Source of the DNA: an uncultured Fibrobacter sp.
GTDB lineage: Bacteria > Fibrobacterota > Fibrobacteria > Fibrobacterales > Fibrobacteraceae
Assembly (NCBI GenBank): GCA_947306025.1
Contig: CAMZFJ010000106.1
Location: forward strand, 1 to 6,545
Length of the DNA: 6,545 nt
Reading direction: 5' to 3'
Shown: positions 1 to 4,936 of the stretch, piece after piece
Position numbering within the stretch: position 1 is the stretch's first letter
How the letters are laid out: each line of letters opens with the position of its first letter
Program-made: the position numbers and the translations under genes
Notes under the pieces: model-generated
The model's database searches: none
What the model saw: the letters and a program-made list of their open reading frames with translations, nothing else
What the model was told of the DNA's origin: nothing

Positions 1-2769
1 AATTCGGATTGGATAGCCTATTCGTATGTCGGTGGTATTGTTGGCTACCATTCTTTGCCTAGAAAATTCTCGGGTGATAATCGTGACCTTTTGAATGAAG
101 GGAATATTCTTGCTGTTTTTGACAACAAAATTGAGAATGGCCAGTTTATGGTTGGTGGTGTTGTTGGTTGTTCCTATAGGACTACAATTACGAATGCCCT
201 TAATCGCGGTTCTGTTGTGGCACATGGCTTTGGTAAGTTGATGAAATCCTTTGTGGGTGGCGTTATTGGCCAAGCGCGTATGACGGCATATTCCAGCGGC
301 TTTGATAAACTGAAAAATCGTGGTGAAGTCTACGGCGGGGGAACGTTCCGCACGCATGTCGGTGGCCTTGTGGGTTGGATGGAAGGATACGTTGGGAATG
401 ATCCGATGTTCTTTCAGTCGTTTAATTACGGTTCTGTAACGGGCGTTGCGGCAGATTCTTCTAGTGAGTCCGAGGCTTTGAATGTGGGCGGTATCGCAGG
501 TTATAGCAATGCCGTTATATTCAGCGATGTCTACAACCGCGGGAAACTTTTGGCCAAAGGCAAACTCAAGTATGGCGGTAGCTATGTGGGCGGTATCGTT
601 GGTTTGAATAGCTACCCGACGTCTTACATTTCTAATGCGTATAGCGCCACTTCTGAACTTGTGGGCGATACCGTCGGTGGCGTTGTTGGATATTCGCTTG
701 AAACGGGCATCCCGCAAAATACCTATTTCGACAAGACGCTTGCGGATATCACTTCGTATGGCAAAGACTATTTTGAAACATCGAAAGATCCGGATTGCAA
801 TAGAACGACAGCGGAATTGCAAAGCGATGAAATGCTTGCAAAGTTGAACACGAAAAATGGCGAAGTCGATGATCGAAAATTGTGGGTGCGCCGTGGCGGA
901 TATCCGGTTCTAACGTTCGATAGTTTGTATAAAAATGATTCGATTTTCTTTGATACGCAAAAGTATGCGTTTCCATCTGCAGAAGTCGTGAGCGACACCG
1001 TTGTTTATACTATAAAGACTGCGGATGAACTTTCGACTTTGTTAGAAACGGGCACGTCTTTTGGATACAAGATGTTCAAGGTCAAGCTCGCAAACGATAT
1101 TGTGATGGGCGAGGATTCGACGCACCTTTCGATGCGCAAGATGTCTATTGATACGAGCGGTCAATGCATTAACATGAAGTTTGACGGTCAAGGCCATACT
1201 GTTTACGGCTTGAACATGACGAGAGCGATGTTCTATTGCGTGGCTGATGGTGCCGTTATTGAAAACATGACGATTGCCAATAGCCGTTTCGCAAATGATT
1301 ATGGAATGTCTGCGGCGGCAGTTGCCATCAAGAACGGAAGCTGCGTGAGAAATGTAACGGTTCGCAATAGCCTTGTGCAAGGTGGTGATGCTGTCGGTGG
1401 CATTGTGGCTTACAATGAAGGCTTAAATGATTACGGCGTTTTGTTGAATTCCAAGAATGAGAATACGACTGTCATATCTTCAAATATTGCCGGTGGTATT
1501 GCAGGTGATTCCTACGGTGTGCTGCAAAATGTGAGCAATACGGGACGTGTTTACGGGCGCCTTGCAGGGGGCATTGTCGGGTACGCTTATAGGCTTCTTT
1601 CTTCTCCGGCGTTGGTGAGCAAGGGTTATAATACGGGCATGGTGATTGCCTCTGGAGAAGGGGCTGTCTCGGGCGGTGGCATTGTGGGCTACGGCCTGAA
1701 TGCTGGTGTACATGAGATGATAAATACGGGATTGGTCGAAGGAGCTTCTAAATCGGGATCGCTTTCGGTTGGCGGACTTGTTGGGAACATGGATTCTACG
1801 AGGGTCGAAAATAGCGGTAACTGGGGACGCGTGCATGCGTTGTCCGGGAAACGTGCCTATGTCGGTGGCTTGATTGGATTTGCAAATGGATATATCGCTT
1901 ATGCTAAGGATGTTCATGTTGCGGTGACTGGTGTCGCGGAAAACTTTAACTATGGTCCTGTGACTGTTAAGGAATCTGTGAATGAGGCGTATGCCGCAGG
2001 GCTTGTCGGTAAGGGCAAGGGTCTTTCATTGGTGAGGGACTATAATAGAGGAACTGTAAAAAATGATGCTCAGAAATCAGTGTCGGCGGGCATTATTGCA
2101 ATGCTAGATACCTCGACAGTGGGCGATTTGTATAGCTATGCAGATGTGCTGTCCGGGAAAAATGTTGCTAATGTGGTTTATGAAATTCAGGGCGATAATA
2201 TTGTGGGCGATATTGCTTATGGTTCTAACATGAACTATCCTGCTTATGTGGAAAAGCCGGGTAATGTGACTTTCCAAAACGATAATATGTTGCCGATGAG
2301 CTTTGAAAAAATGAAGTATGCGTCTATGGTGCAGGCTTTGGACGGCTTTTCGCAAAATTATTGGTTGGACAAGGGCTGCTTGCCGGTGCTCAAGCACGAT
2401 ACGACTACAGGCTGTTCGGAAGTGTCTTTGAAGGATTCTTTCGGTGATTCTGATGAACCGTATGTCGTGGGCTATCTTGAAACGGTGGTGCTGGCTGATA
2501 CTTCAAGTTCGGGTGGCGAAGGCGGTACGGTTGCTCTAGAACCGAATTACGTTTTGAATCTGTTGCCGTCGATGTGCGTTTCTGTTTCGGATAGAAATAT
2601 CTCCGTGACGGGGCTTCCTGAAAATCATGCGGTGGCAGTGTTCGATTTGCGCGGTCGCAAGGTCACATCGGCTCGCGTGCTTGGGGCTGAGGTCCGCTTG
2701 GCTGTTCCGCGTACTGGTCGATACATCGTCCGCAGTGGCTCGCAATCGAGGATTGTAACTGTAAAGTAA
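1..2769 (+). CDS. Partial giant secreted GLUG-repeat protein with T9SS-like C-terminal sorting domain (5' end outside window)
   Basis: The reading frame is open from base 1 to the TAA at 2767-2769, giving 922 residues. An in-frame TTG at 55 is not a credible start, because the codons before it already encode a repeat motif (YVGGIVGY, residues 9-16). Seven GLUG-type motifs (VGG-hydrophobic-hydrophobic-G) occur near residues 10, 51, 85, 120, 162, 196 and 225, and eight more, some degenerate, near 465, 497, 522, 557, 590, 621, 665 and 696. Each is usually followed by N.G.V-like turns. GLUG repeats are known from secreted adhesins and peptidases and are thought to build a beta-solenoid. Each module ends with a W...GG/GC-(Y/L)PVL segment (residues about 295-305 and 788-796). 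The last 57 residues (VAVFDLRGRKV ... GRYIVR ... RIVTVK) resemble the type A sorting tail of type IX secretion substrates. I infer an exported, probably cell-surface protein; the ligand is unknown. No catalytic domain is visible, though one could lie upstream. Confidence 0.9.
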   Translation, partial: NSDWIAYSYVGGIVGYHSLPRKFSGDNRDLLNEGNILAVFDNKIENGQFMVGGVVGCSYRTTITNALNRGSVVAHGFGKLMKSFVGGVIGQARMTAYSSGFDKLKNRGEVYGGGTFRTHVGGLVGWMEGYVGNDPMFFQSFNYGSVTGVAADSSSESEALNVGGIAGYSNAVIFSDVYNRGKLLAKGKLKYGGSYVGGIVGLNSYPTSYISNAYSATSELVGDTVGGVVGYSLETGIPQNTYFDKTLADITSYGKDYFETSKDPDCNRTTAELQSDEMLAKLNTKNGEVDDRKLWVRRGGYPVLTFDSLYKNDSIFFDTQKYAFPSAEVVSDTVVYTIKTADELSTLLETGTSFGYKMFKVKLANDIVMGEDSTHLSMRKMSIDTSGQCINMKFDGQGHTVYGLNMTRAMFYCVADGAVIENMTIANSRFANDYGMSAAAVAIKNGSCVRNVTVRNSLVQGGDAVGGIVAYNEGLNDYGVLLNSKNENTTVISSNIAGGIAGDSYGVLQNVSNTGRVYGRLAGGIVGYAYRLLSSPALVSKGYNTGMVIASGEGAVSGGGIVGYGLNAGVHEMINTGLVEGASKSGSLSVGGLVGNMDSTRVENSGNWGRVHALSGKRAYVGGLIGFANGYIAYAKDVHVAVTGVAENFNYGPVTVKESVNEAYAAGLVGKGKGLSLVRDYNRGTVKNDAQKSVSAGIIAMLDTSTVGDLYSYADVLSGKNVANVVYEIQGDNIVGDIAYGSNMNYPAYVEKPGNVTFQNDNMLPMSFEKMKYASMVQALDGFSQNYWLDKGCLPVLKHDTTTGCSEVSLKDSFGDSDEPYVVGYLETVVLADTSSSGGEGGTVALEPNYVLNLLPSMCVSVSDRNISVTGLPENHAVAVFDLRGRKVTSARVLGAEVRLAVPRTGRYIVRSGSQSRIVTVK
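880..2400 (+). repeat. Second GLUG module of the giant protein, a tandem copy of the first module's layout
   Basis: After the first closing segment (LWVRRGGYPVL, from base 880) the protein restarts with a stretch typical of the N-terminal edge of GLUG modules: YTIKTADELSTLL (residues about 335-347), then KVKLANDIVMG, then FDGQGHTVYGLNM, which fits the usual 'F.G.GHTI.GL' signature. Eight GLUG-like motifs follow, and the module closes with YWLDKGCLPVL (from about base 2359). The first module has the same order but enters the window without its N-terminal edge. The protein is therefore built from at least two complete modules in tandem. Similarity is at protein-pattern level only; I see no long shared DNA between the modules, which suggests an old duplication. 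Confidence 0.7.
2596..2766 (+). other. T9SS type A-like C-terminal sorting domain (coding segment)
   Basis: This encodes residues 866-922 of the giant protein. The pattern is NISVTGL, then VAVFDLRGRKV, then two short beta strands, then RTGRYIVR, then RIVTVK at the very C-terminus. Known type A sorting domains read roughly 'v.v.d..G+.v...', '..G.Y.v+', '...K', and serve as the recognition and cleavage signal for the type IX secretion system. A short Ser/Gly-rich linker (DTSSSGGEGG, around residues 833-842) lies just before it. Assignment is by pattern only. Confidence 0.7.
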
Positions 2770-2824
2770 GTTCTAAGTTCCGAGTTACTAATTACTGAAG
2801 TTGAGTTAAGAGTTCCAAGTTCCA

Positions 2825-2862
2825 AGTTACTAGAAATGTTTATACAGCAATCTCTAGTAACT
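2825..2862. repeat. Inverted repeat inside the heptameric tract
   Basis: AGTTACTAGA at 2825-2834 is the exact reverse complement of TCTAGTAACT at 2853-2862, with an 18-base spacer. The two arms are built from the left-type (GTTACTA) and right-type (CTAGTAA) heptamers, so the tract changes strand orientation here. No T-run follows, so it does not look like a terminator. Confidence 0.65.
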
Positions 2863-2877
2863 CCTAACTATTAACTA

Positions 2878-2888
2878 GCCCGAAGGGC
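2878..2888. repeat. Short GC hairpin GCCC-GAA-GGGC within the heptamer tract
   Basis: GCCC (2878-2881) can pair with GGGC (2885-2888) around a GAA triloop. It is the only GC-rich point in an otherwise AT-leaning repeat tract and sits near its middle-right. It is not followed by a T-run. It may be the conserved core of a dispersed repeat; this cannot be judged from one copy. Confidence 0.4.
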
Positions 2889-2960
2889 GAAGTAACCACT
2901 GTCTACTGCCTACTTCCTACTAAGTTCTAAGTTCTACCAACTAAGTTCTTCAATTGTTGT

Positions 2961-2996
2961 TCCCAGTTCAACGCGACTGGGGATGTCTTGTTTTTA
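2961..2996 (+). terminator. Possible weak intrinsic terminator
   Basis: CCCAGT (2962-2967) pairs with ACTGGG (2976-2981), extendable by G-T pairs at both ends, with a loop of about six bases. The T-run (TTTTTAT, from about 2991) starts some nine bases after the stem rather than directly, so efficiency is doubtful. It lies about 190 bases after the stop of the giant protein gene and just before the transporter's promoter candidate, a sensible place for a terminator. Confidence 0.35.
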
Positions 2997-3022
2997 TATC
3001 CAAAAAGTCTCCATGCATTTTC

Positions 3023-3030
3023 TATATTTA
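3023..3030 (+). promoter_or_regulatory. Candidate promoter -7 element (TATATTTA) for the transporter gene
   Basis: TATATTTA at 3023-3030 resembles the Bacteroidota-type -7 box (TAnnTTTG), and the same TATATTT core recurs before the next gene at 4878. No clear upstream TTG box is visible at the expected distance. If used, transcription would start near 3037 and leave a leader of about 90 bases. Confidence 0.4.
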
Positions 3031-3050
3031 AGTCCAGTTTGAAAGATACA

Positions 3051-3116
3051 TATAACCGCCATGAGCCCGAACTAGCTGAAAGGCAGCGACGATGATCCGG
3101 TAGTGGTGTTTTTATA
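3051..3116 (+). other. GC-rich, possibly structured leader of the transporter mRNA
   Basis: This segment differs from the AT-rich sequence around it. Visible pairings are TATAA (3051-3055) with TTATA (3112-3116), CCGC (3056-3059) with GTGG (3103-3106, one G-T pair), CCG (3067-3069) with CGG (3098-3100), and a GCTG/CAGC hairpin (3075-3078 with 3084-3087, loop AAAGG). Together they could form a closed, branched fold ending just before the Shine-Dalgarno. I tried to match it to riboswitch classes I know (c-di-GMP, cobalamin, TPP, SAM, fluoride and others) and could not. It may be unstructured. Confidence 0.25.
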
Positions 3117-3128
3117 GGAATGTCCTAT
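3114..3128 (+). promoter_or_regulatory. Ribosome binding site and start codon inside a perfect palindrome
   Basis: ATAGGA (3114-3119) and TCCTAT (3123-3128) are perfect inverted repeats around the triplet ATG (3120-3122). The left arm contains the Shine-Dalgarno AGGA (3116-3119), seven bases before the ATG at 3127; the right arm includes the first two bases of that start codon. If it forms in the mRNA, the hairpin would hide the ribosome binding site and start. A six-pair AT-rich stem with a three-base loop is only marginally stable, so its effect is uncertain. Confidence 0.5.
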
Positions 3129-4836
3129 GACTCTAATGATTCTCAAGATGATCGGTTGCCTCGCTCTTCTCATGTTTGGCATGAAGACGATGAGTGAAGG
3201 CTTGCAAAAGCTTACTGGTGGACACCTCCGTACGGTTCTTGGTACGATGACCAAGCATAGGCTTGGCGGACTTATTACAGGTACTGCCGTTACTGCTGCT
3301 GTGCAGTCTTCGACTGCGACTACCGTCATGACTGTTAGTTTTGTGAACGCTGGCTTGCTTACTCTTAGGCAGGCCATTCCTGTTATTATGGGCGCAAATA
3401 TCGGTACGACGGCAACGGCGTGGCTCATGTCCATCTTCGGATTCCAGTTCAACATGAGCAGCGTGGTGTGGCCCTTCTTTGCGCTTGGCATTGTGCTTAC
3501 CTACGTCCGCAAGAATAGTGTCAAGAGCTTTGGCGAATTTGTGTTCGGCTTCTCGTTTATGTTCCTCGGGCTTACGACGCTCCGCGAAAACGCTGTGGCG
3601 ATGGACCTCTCGCACAACCAGACGATTATTGATTTCTTTGCCTCGACGGGCGGCTACGGCATCTGGAGCACGCTTTTGTTCTTGCTTTTGGGCGGCATCC
3701 TTACGATGTGTGTGCAGTCTTCGGCGGCCATCATGGCAATTACGCTTATCCTCTGCTCTAGCGGCGTGCTCCCGATTTACCAGGGCATTGCGCTTGTGAT
3801 GGGCGAAAACATCGGTACGACGGTGACCTCGAACCTGGCTGCTCTTTCGGCAAGTACGCAGGCTAGGCGCGCGGCTTTGGCGCATATGCTCTTCAACATT
3901 TTCGGTGTGGTGTGGGTGCTGATTTTGTTCCACCCGTTTGTGAACATGGTTTGCCATTTTGTCGGCTTTGACCCGACGTTCGTGCCGCAGACACAAGAAG
4001 AAATTGCTCAGGCTGGCATTCGCGTGACATACGCACTTTCCGGATTCCATACCGCATTCAACCTTTGCAACGTGCTGCTCCTCATCTGGTTCATTAAGCC
4101 GATGGAGACGCTCATCTGCAAGATCATCAAGGAAAAGGAAGACGGCGAAGATTTCCGCATCAAGTTTATCAGCGGTGGCCTCATGAGTACGGCAGAACTT
4201 TCTCTCTTTGAAGCTCGCAAGGAAATCAACGTCTTTGCAGAACGCACTCTCAAGATGTTCCGATTCTTGCCGGACCTTCTCAAGATGAAAAATGAAGAGG
4301 ACTTTGTAAAGCTGTTTGCTCGCATCGAAAAGTACGAAGGTATCAGCGACAGATTTGAAATTGAAATTGGTGAATACTTGAACAAGGTCAGCGGCGGTCG
4401 CTTGAGTATCGAAAGTAAGACGATGTTGCAGTGCATGCAGAAGGAAATTTCTGAAATCGAAAGTATCGGCGATGCTTGCTATAACATGGCTCGCGCCATC
4501 AATCGCAAGTTCCATCTTGAGGAAGATTTTACCGAGGATCAGTACAGCCGCATAGAAAACATGATGAAACTTTGCGACCAGGCGCTAGTGCAGATGGTGA
4601 ATGTTATCGAGGACAAGCCGCATACGAAGGCTTCGAATACGATGACGCTGGAATTTGAAATCAACGACTACCGCAAGATGCTCAAGGACTTGAATATCGA
4701 AGATATCAATGCGCAGCGCTACAGCTACCAGATTGGCGTGCATTACATGGATGTGGTGAACGACTGCGAAAAGCTGGGGGACTACGTGGTGAACGTCGTC
4801 GAAGCGCACGTGAACCACAGATTGCTCGGAAAGTAA
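3127..4836 (+). CDS. Na+/phosphate cotransporter family protein with C-terminal PhoU-like domain
   Basis: This is a complete 569-residue inner-membrane protein of the Na/Pi-cotransporter II family (NptA/YjbB-like), at the usual length for the PhoU-fused form. Residues 1-28 (ending LLMFGMKTMSEGLQKL) match the family's N-terminal signature. There are two related halves: the QSS motifs (VQSSTATTV at 59-67; VQSSAAIM at 196-203) and the GANIGTT (89-95) and GENIGTT (226-232) motifs mark the substrate and sodium site repeats, 137 residues apart in both cases. Further hydrophobic segments lie near 111-127, 135-150, 180-215, 255-275 and 305-323. From about residue 350 the protein is soluble and helical; acidic motifs such as EKYEGISDRFE and NDCEKLGDYVVNV fit a PhoU-like domain. 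Family members take up phosphate with Na+, while E. coli YjbB is linked to phosphate export; direction here is unknown. The ATG at 3127 fits both the Shine-Dalgarno and the family N-terminus. It appears monocistronic. Confidence 0.95.
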   Translation: MTLMILKMIGCLALLMFGMKTMSEGLQKLTGGHLRTVLGTMTKHRLGGLITGTAVTAAVQSSTATTVMTVSFVNAGLLTLRQAIPVIMGANIGTTATAWLMSIFGFQFNMSSVVWPFFALGIVLTYVRKNSVKSFGEFVFGFSFMFLGLTTLRENAVAMDLSHNQTIIDFFASTGGYGIWSTLLFLLLGGILTMCVQSSAAIMAITLILCSSGVLPIYQGIALVMGENIGTTVTSNLAALSASTQARRAALAHMLFNIFGVVWVLILFHPFVNMVCHFVGFDPTFVPQTQEEIAQAGIRVTYALSGFHTAFNLCNVLLLIWFIKPMETLICKIIKEKEDGEDFRIKFISGGLMSTAELSLFEARKEINVFAERTLKMFRFLPDLLKMKNEEDFVKLFARIEKYEGISDRFEIEIGEYLNKVSGGRLSIESKTMLQCMQKEISEIESIGDACYNMARAINRKFHLEEDFTEDQYSRIENMMKLCDQALVQMVNVIEDKPHTKASNTMTLEFEINDYRKMLKDLNIEDINAQRYSYQIGVHYMDVVNDCEKLGDYVVNVVEAHVNHRLLGK

Positions 4837-4844
4837 TCGGAATG

Positions 4845-4868
4845 GAGCCGCAGGGAATGCGGCTCTTT
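4845..4868 (+). terminator. Intrinsic terminator after the transporter gene
   Basis: GAGCCGCA (4845-4852) pairs perfectly with TGCGGCTC (4858-4865) around a GGGAA loop, and TTT then a T-rich stretch (TTTCAATATTTTTAT) follows. It begins nine bases after the stop codon. This is a standard rho-independent terminator and separates the transporter from the next gene. Confidence 0.85.
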
Positions 4869-4877
4869 CAATATTTT

Positions 4878-4885
4878 TATATTTG
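4878..4885 (+). promoter_or_regulatory. Candidate promoter -7 element (TATATTTG) for the Ig-repeat protein gene
   Basis: TATATTTG is an exact fit to the Bacteroidota -7 consensus TAnnTTTG and shares its first seven bases with the element before the transporter gene. It lies directly after the terminator, 51 bases before the start codon, leaving a leader of roughly 45 bases. No convincing -33 TTG box is seen. The T-rich terminator tail overlaps this spot, so chance similarity is possible. Confidence 0.45.
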
Positions 4886-4924
4886 TAATTTAGTAGGTGA
4901 CCTTGGCCTTTTTAGGGGCGAAAA

Positions 4925-4931
4925 AAGGAGG
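4925..4931 (+). promoter_or_regulatory. Strong Shine-Dalgarno (AAGGAGG)
   Basis: AAGGAGG matches the anti-Shine-Dalgarno almost fully and ends five bases before the ATG at 4937. It fixes that ATG as the start, in agreement with the signal peptide that follows. Confidence 0.85.
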
Positions 4932-4936
4932 GCTAT

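Larger units (their letters stand above)
2770..2951. repeat. Degenerate heptameric repeat tract, 26 units in one register
   Basis: Starting one base after the stop codon, the sequence divides into 26 consecutive 7-base units with no insertion or deletion. Examples are GTTCTAA (2770 and 2924), GTTCCGA (2777), GTTACTA (2784 and 2826) and GTTCCAA (2812 and 2819). The right half is CTA-rich: CTCCTAA (2861), CTATTAA (2868), CTACTGC (2903), CTACTTC (2910), CTACTAA (2917). A few units in the middle (2833-2853) and near 2882-2895 are unlike the rest. The exact 14-mer TAAGTTCTAAGTTC occurs at 2767-2780 and 2921-2934, 154 bases (22 units) apart. The tract has stops in all frames and no ribosome binding site, so it is not coding. 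Function is unknown; it could be an intergenic short tandem repeat family. Confidence 0.75.

Noticed and set aside
55..57. TTG at 55 as start of the first gene
   Set aside because: The frame is open to base 1 and the preceding codons encode a GLUG motif; no Shine-Dalgarno lies before this TTG.
2770..2951. CRISPR array
   Set aside because: The periodicity is 7 bases, with no 25-40-base identical repeats or unique spacers.
2983..3042. Small ORF of 19 codons in the intergenic region
   Set aside because: No ribosome binding site and no conserved features; it overlaps the terminator-like and promoter-like elements.
2770..3126. Insertion sequence remnant
   Set aside because: No transposase fragment and no terminal inverted repeats with target duplications; the inverted repeat present is internal to the heptamer tract.
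3120..3197. 25-codon ORF starting at the ATG in the palindrome loop
   Set aside because: It overlaps the transporter start in another frame, has no suitably spaced Shine-Dalgarno of its own, and the peptide is charged and unremarkable.
3133..4515. Long minus-strand open frame of 460 codons opposite the transporter gene
   Set aside because: It is antisense to a clearly recognised family gene. Its product is rich in His, Arg, Glu and Lys with no recognisable domain, as expected from the complement of a biased coding frame.
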